From: Desulforhopalus singaporensis
GTDB taxonomy: Bacteria; Desulfobacterota; Desulfobulbia; Desulfobulbales; Desulfocapsaceae
Assembly: GCF_900104445.1 (NCBI RefSeq)
Contig: NZ_FNJI01000001.1
Span: forward strand, 1-64,000
Reading direction: 5' to 3'
DNA length: 64,000 nucleotides
Made by a program: the position numbers and the translations under genes. Each line of letters opens with the position of its first letter. Positions within the stretch are counted from its first letter, which is position 1. The notes beneath the pieces are model-generated. The model saw only the letters and a program-made list of their open reading frames with translations. It made no database searches and was not told the DNA's origin. Below are positions 36,106-44,934 of the stretch, one piece after another.

Positions 36106-37287
36106 ATGAGAGATGTATATATAGTTGGAACCGGGATACACCCGTGGATGGGATTCTCCGAACAGGTATTCGCCGATTTCGCGGCCGTGGCAGTGGACGG
36201 AGCCTTGAAGGACGCCAACGTGGAATGGCACAAGATCCAGTCGATTATGGCCGGTATCTTTATCTATGGCGGCAACGCCGGCCACCTTTCCGGCCAGTAT
36301 CTTGAGTCTATTTTCGGGGAGACCGGCATTCCGGTGGTAAATGTATACAACGCCTGCGCCACCGGGTCTGCCGCCATCAGGATGGCGTACAACAGTGTCG
36401 CAGCAGGGGAGACGGACACCGCGCTGGCTTTTGGTGCCGATGTGTCGCCCAAGGGTTTTCTCACCGCAAAATCGGATAATGCCGTCCAGGATCGTGATGT
36501 CATCAGGTGGAAGATGGGTGGTATGCCCAACCCGATCTACTGGGCACTTGAGTGCCGTAAGAGAATGGCGAAGTATGATACCACAGAAGAGGACCTGGCA
36601 CTGGTCAAAGTCCTCATGAGCGAGTACGGGGCAAAGAACCCCCACGCCCGCTTTAAAAAAACTTACTCTGTTGAAGAGGTCTTGAATTCCGTATATGTTT
36701 GTGATCCACTGAGACTGTACGAGATCTGTCCGGTGAGTACAGGCGCAGCGGCGGTAATCGTGACTGCCGACAGGGAATTGATCGACAAGGCCGACCATCC
36801 GGTGAAGATTAATGCCACCACCATGGGCAGCGCCATGTACGGCGACCCCACCATTCGCATTTCCGCGCTGTCCTGTCCGTCGGTACCCGAGGCCCCGATG
36901 CTCAGTGAAAGCTACTCGGCATCCCGCCAGGCCTATGAAAAATCAGGCATCGGCCCCGAGGATATCGATGTGCTGGAACTTCCCGATAACAGTTCCTGGC
37001 ACTATCTGGTGTACCTGGAAACCTGCGGATTCTGCAAGGAAGGTGAAGCCGACCGGATGTTGCGTGACGGGCTGACCAGAATCGGGGGAAAACTGCCGGT
37101 TAACCCGAGCGGGGGGTTCTCATCTCACGGTGAAGCGCTCTCCGCCCAGGCGCTCTGGCAGGTTATCGAGTGCGCCAATCAGTTGCGGGGAAGGTGCGGC
37201 GACCGGCAGGTGGAAGGCGCCAAGGTCGCCATGGCCCAGACCTATGGGCTGATGGGCAACAGCGGTACCACCATCATGTCGATTTAA
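36106..37287 (+). CDS. Non-classical thiolase (SCP-x/BbsB-like), DUF35 partner
   Basis: A 393-residue thiolase-superfamily enzyme. The nucleophilic cysteine is in NACATGSAAI (about residue 82). The C-terminal part has GGKLPVNPSGGFSSHGEALS and AQTYGLMGNSG instead of the classical GHPxGxTG and CxGGG blocks, as in SCP-x-type and BbsB thiolases. The start is set at ATG 36106, with AAAGGGA nine bases upstream; ATG 36100 is too close to that site. With the DUF35 protein it would cleave a branched or unusual beta-ketoacyl-CoA in the last steps of the pathway. Confidence 0.9.
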   Translation: MRDVYIVGTGIHPWMGFSEQVFADFAAVAVDGALKDANVEWHKIQSIMAGIFIYGGNAGHLSGQYLESIFGETGIPVVNVYNACATGSAAIRMAYNSVAAGETDTALAFGADVSPKGFLTAKSDNAVQDRDVIRWKMGGMPNPIYWALECRKRMAKYDTTEEDLALVKVLMSEYGAKNPHARFKKTYSVEEVLNSVYVCDPLRLYEICPVSTGAAAVIVTADRELIDKADHPVKINATTMGSAMYGDPTIRISALSCPSVPEAPMLSESYSASRQAYEKSGIGPEDIDVLELPDNSSWHYLVYLETCGFCKEGEADRMLRDGLTRIGGKLPVNPSGGFSSHGEALSAQALWQVIECANQLRGRCGDRQVEGAKVAMAQTYGLMGNSGTTIMSI

Positions 37288-37307
37288 CTAAGAGCAGACA
37301 GCAGGAG

Positions 37308-37345
37308 GCCCCCGGAGCAGCAATGTCCCGGGAAATTCCGGGGGC
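37308..37345 (+). terminator. Strong hairpin between thiolase and TPR genes
   Basis: GCCCCCGGA/TCCGGGGGC (37308-37316 with 37337-37345). The nearest T-run starts about 15 bases later (from 37361). It could be a partial terminator lowering expression of the TPR gene, or a stabilising stem. Confidence 0.5.
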
Positions 37346-37392
37346 TGTACTCTGTCTTCATTTTTTAAAACCACAGGTAAAGTGAAAATATT

Positions 37393-38919
37393 ATGGCTGA
37401 CAGCTGGGAAAAGCTCAATCAGAAGGCGATAGAACTGATGCAGCAGGGAGATCTCGGAGCAGCGCTCGACTCTGGCCGCAACGCCCTGGAAAAAGCCCGG
37501 GAATTGTACGGGGAAAAGCATCATACGGTCGCGGTGTCGCTCAATAATCTTGGCGAGCTGTACCAGATGAGCGGGGATTACGACCGGGCGGAACAGGCTC
37601 TGCTGCAGTCGGCCCAGGTGAGCAAGGCGGTGTCGGGCGAGGATTCCCTTGATCTTGCCGACAGCTTGTTCAACGTAGCCGAGATGTATATTTCCCAGCA
37701 GAGATTTTTTGAAGCAGAGTCGAAAATGCAGCGGGTTGTCGAAATCTATGAAAAGCGTTGTGCCGAAGTTCCGGAATTGCTTGCCTCAAGCTACAACACC
37801 CTTGCCACCGCCTGCCTGGGGCAGGGCAACCTGGAGATGGCCCGAAAGCAGCTGGAGAAAGCTCTCAAGTCGGTGGAAGGTATGGAAGGAACCGTTGATC
37901 CCGCCTACGGCTCGGTTTTGAAAAGTATTGCCATGATCGACAGGCACCAGGGGAAACTCGAGGACGCCGAAGCAAAACTGCGCCGTGTCCTCGGGATCTA
38001 TGAACAGACTATCGGGGTCGAGCATCCTGAGTTTGCCGCGCTCTTGACACAGGTCTCGGAGGTCTACCTGGCCCAGGGCCTTATCGCCGCCGCCGAGCCG
38101 CTGCTCAAGCAGGCAATTGATATATACCGCGCGACCCTTGAACAGGACAGTCCGGAAACGGGCGCTGCAATCGACAGGCTGGCCACCGTTTACGGGGCCA
38201 CCGGAAAAACGGAACAAGCCGAGTCCCTGTTGCTGGAAGCTGCCGCGATCTATTCGGCAACACTGGGCGATGACCATCCGGCGCTTGCGGAAACGCAGAA
38301 CAGCCTTGCGGAAATATATATCAACACCAAGCGGCTTGACGAGGCTCTCGTTCTTCTTGAAAAATCCCTTGAAACAAGGGAAAAGAGTCTGGGGAAAAAT
38401 CATCCTGCAATCGCCCAGTCGCTTAACAATCTTGCAATAATCCACGAAAAGAAGGGCGACCGCAGTCTTGCCCTGAAACAACACGCAAAGGCTTTGGATA
38501 TCCGTAAAAAAGCTTTTGGCGAGGATCATCCGGCCATAACCCAGTCTCTTGAAAACATGGCCGCCATTTATCGCATGCAGAACAAGCTGGAAGACGCTGA
38601 GGCGATGCTGCAGCAGTCCCTGTCGATATGGAAAAAAGCCCAGGGGCCGGATCACCCGGCACTTGCCCAGGGGTACCATAATCTCGCCACCCTTTATATA
38701 GACGGCGGAAAATACGAAGAGGCGGAAAAGGCGCTTATCAGTTCAAGAAAAATTCTTGAAAAAGACTGGCAAACCAACTCCATGCACCTGGCCACGGTTT
38801 TTGAGACATTTTCCGGGCTCTACCAGAGACTCGGCAGGCTCGGTGAAAGCAACGAATTTGCCGCAAGGGCGCTGAAAATACGCAAACCCGAGCAGATGAC
38901 TGGAAGTCGGGTGCACTGA
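37393..38919 (+). CDS. Tetratricopeptide-repeat protein (kinesin-light-chain type)
   Basis: A 508-residue protein built almost entirely from about eleven 42-residue TPR units, with the repeated pattern xHPxxAxxLNNLAxIYxxxGxxxEAExLxxxALxIxxxxxG (seen for example at HHTVAVSLNNLGELYQMSGDY and HPAIAQSLNNLAIIHEKKGDR). It has no signal peptide or other domain. Such repeats bind protein partners. Its place as the last gene of operon B hints at an assembly or scaffold role for the pathway enzymes, which is speculative. It is followed closely by a convergent regulator gene. Confidence 0.88.
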   Translation: MADSWEKLNQKAIELMQQGDLGAALDSGRNALEKARELYGEKHHTVAVSLNNLGELYQMSGDYDRAEQALLQSAQVSKAVSGEDSLDLADSLFNVAEMYISQQRFFEAESKMQRVVEIYEKRCAEVPELLASSYNTLATACLGQGNLEMARKQLEKALKSVEGMEGTVDPAYGSVLKSIAMIDRHQGKLEDAEAKLRRVLGIYEQTIGVEHPEFAALLTQVSEVYLAQGLIAAAEPLLKQAIDIYRATLEQDSPETGAAIDRLATVYGATGKTEQAESLLLEAAAIYSATLGDDHPALAETQNSLAEIYINTKRLDEALVLLEKSLETREKSLGKNHPAIAQSLNNLAIIHEKKGDRSLALKQHAKALDIRKKAFGEDHPAITQSLENMAAIYRMQNKLEDAEAMLQQSLSIWKKAQGPDHPALAQGYHNLATLYIDGGKYEEAEKALISSRKILEKDWQTNSMHLATVFETFSGLYQRLGRLGESNEFAARALKIRKPEQMTGSRVH

Positions 38920-38940
38920 TGCACCGCTGGCCCATTATTG

Positions 38941-40515
38941 CTAACCAACCTGACCGGAGGCCGGGTGTTGACGATTGGGGGGTGTTTTTCCTCTTTTTCT
39001 GCCGAACTCGATATTGAGTTTTGCCATGCGGTTGCGGAGTGTGTTGGGGTGCAGTCCGAGCAGCGTTGCGGCCCCATCCCTGCCGCTTATTTTGCCGTCT
39101 GTCAGGCTGAGCGCCCGGTCGATATGAAGGCGCATGGCATCGTCAAGGGTTGTCACTTGAGCGTGTTGCTGCAGCAGCCCGCCGGCAACCACCGTTGACG
39201 GATTGAGCTGGCGCTGGAAACGAAGCGGACCTTGGCGGTGCTGGATCAGCGAACTTTCGATAACGTTCTCCAGTTCCCGGACATTGCCTGGCCAGGTGTG
39301 GCGGACCAGTCCTTCCAGCGCCTCAGGAGCAACCTGCGGTATCGGCTGGATGCCGAGCATCTCCGATTTTTTCCTTATGAAAAAGTGGGTTAACGGACCG
39401 ATGTCCTGGGGCCGTTGCCTGAGCGGCGGGATGGTGATGGGGAACATGTTGATGCGGAACCATAAATCCTGGCGGAATTTTCCTTCGGCTACCATCTGCT
39501 GCAGGTCCCGGTGGGTTGCGGCGATAACCCTGATATCGAGTTTGATGGGAGGCGAGCCGCCGACCCGTTCGATTTCCTGGGTCTGGAGAACCCGGAGAAG
39601 TCGGACCTGCGCCCAGGGGGGCAGTTCGCCTATTTCGTCTAGAAAAATCGTCCCTCCGTGGGCTCGCTCGAACCTGCCCCGTTTCTTGCCGATGGCACCG
39701 GTGAAAGCCCCTTTCTCATGGCCGAAAAGCTCGCTGTCTATCAGGTCTTCGGGAATGGCCCCGCAGTTCACCTTGATAAAGGGTTCATTGCACCGGGGAG
39801 AGAGGCGGTGGATAGCGTTGGCGATCACCTCCTTGCCGGTGCCGGTTTCGCCAAGAAGCAATACCGTGTTTTTCAGGTGGGTGATCTGGCCGACCTTGCT
39901 CATCACCTCCTTTAATCCCATGTCACTGCCGACAACCTCGTTGCCCGACTGCTGGAGAAGTTCGCTGTTGAGGTAGCGGTTATCGGAGAGCAACTGTTCT
40001 TTCAACTCTATCAGCTGCTGGTGCTTGAGGGCGTTGGCCATGGCGATGGCGAAAGGCTCGCGCAGCTGCGACAGCCGGTCGGCATGTCGCCTGGTAAAAC
40101 GGTTCCTGCCTTTGGCAAACAGATCTATGACACCGAGCCGCTGTTTTTCGATAAAAAGACGCAGGGCGATGAAGCTGTGGTTTTCAAGATTCAGTTCGGC
40201 TGTGATGATCCTGCCCATGGAGTCTTTTTCAGGTTCATTGATGACCAGATAATTCTGCAGCCGCTCTCCGCTTTCAATGGCGTGGATGAGGCTGTCGGGC
40301 AGCGGGATGGATTTTTCGATTTTTTTGCCGCCGTGATGATCAGCCATGGCCACGTAGCGGATAGAGCTGGTACTGGGTTCGTAGATGTTGAGATATATGG
40401 CGTCCGCCGGCAGCTGGTCGCGGATGAACTGAAACAATCGCCACAATGCGACGTCCACATCCAGGCTGCTGCATATCAGAAGCGTCGCTTTCTTGAAAAA
40501 CAGGTTGGCATCCAT
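38941..40515 (-). CDS. Sigma-54-dependent activator with N-terminal GAF domain
   Basis: A 524-residue enhancer-binding protein. Residues about 15-165 look like a GAF sensor (AIYLNIYEPSTSSIRYVAM, ENHSFIALRLFIEKQRLGVI). The AAA+ domain has Walker A GETGTGKE (222-229), the sigma-54 contact loop GAFTGA (269-274) and Walker B TIFLDE (289-294). The C-terminal 45 residues are a Fis-type helix-turn-helix (GAATLLGLHPNTLRNRMAKL). The start at ATG 40515 has GGGGAG upstream; the longer frame runs into the operator repeats. It is divergent from transhydroxylase operon C, whose sigma-54 promoter it very probably activates, perhaps on binding a phenol. Confidence 0.93.
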   Translation of the reverse strand: MDANLFFKKATLLICSSLDVDVALWRLFQFIRDQLPADAIYLNIYEPSTSSIRYVAMADHHGGKKIEKSIPLPDSLIHAIESGERLQNYLVINEPEKDSMGRIITAELNLENHSFIALRLFIEKQRLGVIDLFAKGRNRFTRRHADRLSQLREPFAIAMANALKHQQLIELKEQLLSDNRYLNSELLQQSGNEVVGSDMGLKEVMSKVGQITHLKNTVLLLGETGTGKEVIANAIHRLSPRCNEPFIKVNCGAIPEDLIDSELFGHEKGAFTGAIGKKRGRFERAHGGTIFLDEIGELPPWAQVRLLRVLQTQEIERVGGSPPIKLDIRVIAATHRDLQQMVAEGKFRQDLWFRINMFPITIPPLRQRPQDIGPLTHFFIRKKSEMLGIQPIPQVAPEALEGLVRHTWPGNVRELENVIESSLIQHRQGPLRFQRQLNPSTVVAGGLLQQHAQVTTLDDAMRLHIDRALSLTDGKISGRDGAATLLGLHPNTLRNRMAKLNIEFGRKRGKTPPNRQHPASGQVG

Positions 40516-40534
40516 GGTCTTTATCTCCCCGGAA

Positions 40535-40600
40535 ATACCGTATTTGGTAAAATACAATTAAATACCATATTTGGTTAATAATGATACCGTATTTGGTTAA
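40535..40600. repeat. Three spaced copies of a 16-17-bp repeat, likely enhancer sites
   Basis: ATACCGTATTTGGTAA (40535-40550), ATACCATATTTGGTTAA (40562-40578) and ATACCGTATTTGGTTAA (40584-40600), starting 27 and 22 bases apart. Each core has dyad character (ACC...GGT). They lie 50-115 bases upstream of the sigma-54 promoter and directly before the activator gene, the usual position for activator binding sites. Confidence 0.85.
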
Positions 40601-40649
40601 AGTTGTGAATGAATATTTAGATGCTATTGAAAATATACGGAAAAATAAA

Positions 40650-40665
40650 TGGAACGGAAATTGCT
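40650..40665 (+). promoter_or_regulatory. Sigma-54 (-24/-12) promoter
   Basis: TGGAACGGAAATTGCT matches TGGCAC-N5-TTGCW with one change; GG (40651-40652) and GC (40663-40664) are exactly ten bases apart. Transcription would start near 40676, about 50 bases before the ATG of the fused large-subunit gene. Confidence 0.85.
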
Positions 40666-40726
40666 TCAAAATTAAAAGGCAAGGGGAAAGGTTCCACTCA
40701 TATATGGCATACTGCAGGGAGTTGCG

Positions 40727-43700
40727 ATGCAAACTCTTCTTCGCACCGTGATGCGAACTCATACAGGTTTTTCAAGTCGCTGTCTGAAAACGGCACTGAA
40801 AACGCTGCCGGCCATGGCGCGCCTGAAAACATGGCGTGATCCGGAGGTCAAAAACAGGTTGCGGCAACGGGACATGACGGCGCTTATATCTGTCAGGGAT
40901 ATTGGCCTGAAGATACTTCTCTGTTGTAGGGGCGGCACCGTAACGGCCTCCGAGTCACAGGGGGAAAAAACGGAGATAGAGATCATCTTCAACGATGCGG
41001 CGACCGTGTGGCAGCTGGTTTTTGCCCGAAACGACCACCTGACGATTCTCAACGCGATGAAAAATTTTCGCGTGGAGGTACGGGGCGCAGATGAAAAGGT
41101 GATCTGGTTCATCCAGACACTCTCACACCTTGCCGGTTTGCAGAAAGAGGTGGAGTATGGCACGAAAATGGGCGGGGGCGTTGTCCGCTATGTGAACAAC
41201 ACCAACGGCGGGCCGGTGTTCGTCTATGTCCGAAACGGTAAAATAGTTCGTATCACCCCCATTGAATTCGATGACCGGGACGGCCGGTCCTGGACCATAA
41301 CGGCCCGGGGCAGATCCTTTACTCCGCCGCGCAGGGGGACGGTCAACCCATATGTTTTTGGCCTCCGGTCACTGATCTATTCCAAGGACAGGCTGCTCTA
41401 TCCGATGAAACGGGTCGATTTCGATCCCCGGGGCGATCGGAACCCACAGAACCGGGGAATATCATCCTATGAGCGGGTAAGCTGGGACGAGGCCCTCGAT
41501 ATTGTCGCAGCCGAGATCAAAAGGGTCAAGCGGGAGCATGGACCCGGCGCCATATTGAACAGCTGCGGTTCACACCACACCTGGGGCAACATCGGCTACT
41601 GGCTGAGCGCCAAGACCAGGTTTATGAATTCCATCGGTTCGAGCCAGGTGGTACACAACCCCGATAGTTGGGAGGGATGGTACTGGGGGGCGGTGCACCA
41701 TTGGGGCAACTCCATCAGAAATGGCGCCTCCGATACTTACGGAACGGTGGAAGATTGTCTCAAAGAGGCGGAAATGATCGTTTTCTGGTCCAGTGATCCC
41801 GAGTCGACCAGCGGCGTATACGGGGCCTTTGAAGGCACGGTGCGTCGGCAATGGGCAAAATCGCTCGGGATCAGGATGGTGCATATCGACCCCTTCTACA
41901 ACCACACCGCGGCGCTGCTGGGCGGCAAATGGATCGCGCCCCGTCCCGATACCGGAAACGCCATGGCCCTGGCCATTGCCTGGGTGTGGATAACGGAAGA
42001 CCTCTACGACAAGGAGTATGTCGCCGAGAGGACGACGGGCTTCGCCAAGTGGCGGGATTATGTTCTGGGCGTAACCGATGGGACGGCGAAAACCCCTGAA
42101 TGGCAGGAACCCGAGACGGGTGTTCCCGGCAGAGTGGTCAGGAGTCTGGCGAGGCAGTGGGGGAGCAGGAAAACATACCTCTCCCCAGGCGGGCTCGCCG
42201 GGTTCGGCGGTGCCTGCCGATGCGCCACCGGTATTGAGTGGGCTCGTTCAATGGTCTGTCTCATGGCGATGCAGGGACTCGGCAAGCCAGGGGTCAACCT
42301 GGGGTGTCTGCAGCAGGGCGCCCCGGTGGATACTCACTTCTATTTCCCCGGGTATGCGGAAGGCGGTCTTTCAGGCGATCTCGACAACACCGGTCTGCGG
42401 GTCAGCATGTATCAGCGCATGGTGCAGCTGCCGTCCATGAATCCGGTGTCTCAGCTGGTACCGAGGATGCGCATTCCCGAGGCAATCCTCGGGGAAGAAA
42501 TTACCGGCTACCCGACGGACCCGAAATCGATCGAAGGGCAGTTCAGAAAATTCGGCTATCCGGCGCCTGGTCATTCACCCATTCGGTTGTATTACAAGTA
42601 CGGCGGATCTCACTTCGGCACCATGGGGGATTCCAACCGCTATGTCAGGGCGTACCGCAGCGAGCGGCTGGAGTTTGTGGTGAACCAGTCGATATGGTTT
42701 GAAGGAGAGGCGAAATTCGCCGATATCCTGCTGCCGGCGTGTACCAATTTCGAGAGATGGGACATCGGTGAAACAGCAAACTCGGGAGGCTATTCCCACC
42801 ATCAGTTTATTCAGTGGAACCACCGTATTGTCACCATGCAGCATAAGTGCATCGAACCTCTGGGCGAGTCCCGTTCCGACTATCAGATTTTTCTCGACCT
42901 GGCGAACCGCCTTGGTCTCGGCAACCTTTTTTCCGAGGCGATGACCGAGCTGGACTGGTGCCGGAGGTTGTTTGACGCAAGCGATCTGCCGACCAGGGTA
43001 AGCTGGAAGGATTTTGTCAAAAAGGGGTATTACGTGGTGCCGGCGCCCGCAGAGCAAAACCGTGCCCCGGTCTCCTGGCGCTGGTTTGCCGAAGGCAGGG
43101 AAAAGGATGTGCCGGAGCTGGCGCCGCTGCCGGCAGATTATGCGGAAAAATGGCGTAAAGGGCTGCAGACCCAGTCGGGAAAGCTGGAATTTGAGTCTTC
43201 GAGCTTAAAGAGGTTTGACCCCGACGATCCCGAACGTCCGCCGCTGCCTTCGTATATTCCTTCGTGGGAGGGGCACCATGTAAAAGAGCTCTATGAGAAA
43301 TATCCGTTAAATCTCGTGTCTCCTCATCCCCGCTACAGCTTTCACACCATGTTTGACGGCAAGGACTCGATAATAAACGATGTCAGGGAACACCGGACGC
43401 TGATTGACGGCTATTACTACTGGATAGTGAGGATCAACAGCGTCGACGCACGGGAGAGGGGGATAGCGGACAACACTCTGGTACGGATGTATAACGACCG
43501 GGGGGCGGTGATCCTGGCCGCCCAGGTAACAGACAGGGTTCCTCCGAAAACGGTGATCAGCGCGGAGGGGTCCGCCGTGTACGATCCCGTCGGCGAGCCG
43601 GGCCATTCAGCGGACAGGGGAGGGTGCGTCAACCTGCTGACGTCGAGCAGGAATATCATTTCCCGTTCCCATTCCACCCCGTCCAACAGCTGTCTGGTAC

Positions 43701-43735
43701 AGATCCAGCCCTGGAGTTCAGGAGATGTTTCATGA
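40727..43735 (+). CDS. Transhydroxylase large subunit C with N-terminal SCP2-like domain
   Basis: A single frame of 1002 residues. Residues 148-1002 closely follow Pelobacter pyrogallol-phloroglucinol transhydroxylase alpha from its first residue (GGPVFVYVRNGKIVRITP). The active-site residues have the exact spacing of that enzyme: H283, Y291, D313 and W315 (GSHHTWGNIGY, NPDSWEGWYWG), with FPGYAEGG for the later Tyr. Residues 1-147 are extra: a basic stretch, then about 55-140 resemble an SCP2 sterol-carrier-like domain (SVRDIGLKILL, IEIIFNDAATVWQLVF, FRVEVRGADEKVIWFIQTL). AGGGAG precedes ATG 40727. An internal ATG at 41168 could give a normal-length enzyme. No Tat signal. It is expressed from the sigma-54 promoter. 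Confidence 0.85.
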   Translation: MQTLLRTVMRTHTGFSSRCLKTALKTLPAMARLKTWRDPEVKNRLRQRDMTALISVRDIGLKILLCCRGGTVTASESQGEKTEIEIIFNDAATVWQLVFARNDHLTILNAMKNFRVEVRGADEKVIWFIQTLSHLAGLQKEVEYGTKMGGGVVRYVNNTNGGPVFVYVRNGKIVRITPIEFDDRDGRSWTITARGRSFTPPRRGTVNPYVFGLRSLIYSKDRLLYPMKRVDFDPRGDRNPQNRGISSYERVSWDEALDIVAAEIKRVKREHGPGAILNSCGSHHTWGNIGYWLSAKTRFMNSIGSSQVVHNPDSWEGWYWGAVHHWGNSIRNGASDTYGTVEDCLKEAEMIVFWSSDPESTSGVYGAFEGTVRRQWAKSLGIRMVHIDPFYNHTAALLGGKWIAPRPDTGNAMALAIAWVWITEDLYDKEYVAERTTGFAKWRDYVLGVTDGTAKTPEWQEPETGVPGRVVRSLARQWGSRKTYLSPGGLAGFGGACRCATGIEWARSMVCLMAMQGLGKPGVNLGCLQQGAPVDTHFYFPGYAEGGLSGDLDNTGLRVSMYQRMVQLPSMNPVSQLVPRMRIPEAILGEEITGYPTDPKSIEGQFRKFGYPAPGHSPIRLYYKYGGSHFGTMGDSNRYVRAYRSERLEFVVNQSIWFEGEAKFADILLPACTNFERWDIGETANSGGYSHHQFIQWNHRIVTMQHKCIEPLGESRSDYQIFLDLANRLGLGNLFSEAMTELDWCRRLFDASDLPTRVSWKDFVKKGYYVVPAPAEQNRAPVSWRWFAEGREKDVPELAPLPADYAEKWRKGLQTQSGKLEFESSSLKRFDPDDPERPPLPSYIPSWEGHHVKELYEKYPLNLVSPHPRYSFHTMFDGKDSIINDVREHRTLIDGYYYWIVRINSVDARERGIADNTLVRMYNDRGAVILAAQVTDRVPPKTVISAEGSAVYDPVGEPGHSADRGGCVNLLTSSRNIISRSHSTPSNSCLVQIQPWSSGDVS

Positions 43736-44580
43736 ATAAATATGCCTTTATAATCGATGTCGGGAAGTGCGAGAACTGCAATAACTGCTTTCTCGCCTGC
43801 AAGGACGAGCATTGCGACAACGACTGGCCCGGTTACAGCCGTCCCCAGCCGCTGCACGGCCACCGCTGGATGAACATCCTGAAAAAGGAGCGGGGAGTGT
43901 TTCCGCTGATCGACGTGGCCTATCTTCCCAAGCCATGTTTTCACTGTGATGATGCGCCCTGCGTCTCTGCCGGCAGGGGGGGGCTCAGAAAGCGTGAGGA
44001 CGGAATTGTCATTGTCGATTCCGCTAAGGCCTGTGGCAACAGGGATCTCGTATCAGCCTGTCCCCATGGGGCGTTGTGGTGGAACGAGGAGGAAAAGATG
44101 GTTCAGAAATGCACGTTCTGTGCTCATCTGCTCGACGATGGCTGGCAAGTACCCCGATGTGTACAGGCGTGTCCCACCGGCGCCCTGAGTATCTTCAGGG
44201 GCAGTGATGAAACCCTCCGGGAAAAAATTGTGGAGCAGGAGCTGCAGCCGCCGCCGGATTCGCAAAACAGAGGCGGCAGTCCCAGGTGTTTTTACCGGAA
44301 CCTGCAGCGCTACACCAGCTGTTTTCTCGCCGGGTCAGTTGGTGTTGAGCAGGATGGGGTTGAAGAGTGCGGCGTCGGGGCGCGAGTCGTACTGAAAAAG
44401 GAAAACGAGGTGGTCGCGGAACAGCTCTGCGACGAGTTCGGTGACTTCCGGTTCGACGGGCTCGCGCCTGGCAGCGGTGAATACCTGCTCGAAATATCGT
44501 ACAACGGCAAGGTGATGAAAAGCGGTCCGATAAGGTTGTCCGCCAGCCGGTCGGCAGGCACCTTCGTTTTTAGCTCGTGA
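43732..44580 (+). CDS. Transhydroxylase-type iron-sulfur subunit C
   Basis: A 282-residue partner of large subunit C; ATG 43732 overlaps the preceding stop (ATGA), with AGGAGA upstream. It has the twelve-cysteine, three-cluster pattern of the Pelobacter subunit (KCENCNNCFLAC, CFHCDDAPC, VSACP, CTFC plus CVQAC), with one additional Cys in SAKACG. From about residue 200 the C-terminal beta domain is present (GVGARVVLKKEN, then DEFGDFRFDGL). The segment before it (PPPDSQNRGGSPRCF) is loosely conserved. It should be cytoplasmic and permanently bound to its large subunit. Confidence 0.9.
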   Translation: MNKYAFIIDVGKCENCNNCFLACKDEHCDNDWPGYSRPQPLHGHRWMNILKKERGVFPLIDVAYLPKPCFHCDDAPCVSAGRGGLRKREDGIVIVDSAKACGNRDLVSACPHGALWWNEEEKMVQKCTFCAHLLDDGWQVPRCVQACPTGALSIFRGSDETLREKIVEQELQPPPDSQNRGGSPRCFYRNLQRYTSCFLAGSVGVEQDGVEECGVGARVVLKKENEVVAEQLCDEFGDFRFDGLAPGSGEYLLEISYNGKVMKSGPIRLSASRSAGTFVFSS

Positions 44581-44934
44581 AAAGGCGGGATTCAACACCT
44601 GCTATGATGAAAAAAAAACAACGACAACTCCGGGCTGCGGCACGTTCTCTCTCCATTTGTGGCCGGTTTGTTCTTTTTAACTCCGCCTTATTGCGAAATA
44701 CCTGGCGTAAATCCTTCATCTCTGGTATATGACCTGTTTTTTGTGCGTGTCAGACCAGTAATTCCCGTGTGCAGTTGTGTCGTGAGCTGGACAGACACAT
44801 TATGGCGGTTTCCCAGATTCGTGACGTTTATACGGTCCTCAGCCGGTTCGGATCGTTCCTCTCCGCCCCTTTTCCCCTTGTTGATGATGTCTTTTCATCC
44901 TCTCGGGATGAACCTTTACTTTACAGGATTTACT
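44581..44934. other. Leader region of the DEAD-box helicase gene
   Basis: 354 bases without a gene. The reading frame of the helicase stays open upstream (from 44659) but the encoded residues look random and no ribosome binding site supports a longer start. A long untranslated leader is common for cold-shock helicase genes. I identified no defined riboswitch or clear promoter. Confidence 0.4.
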
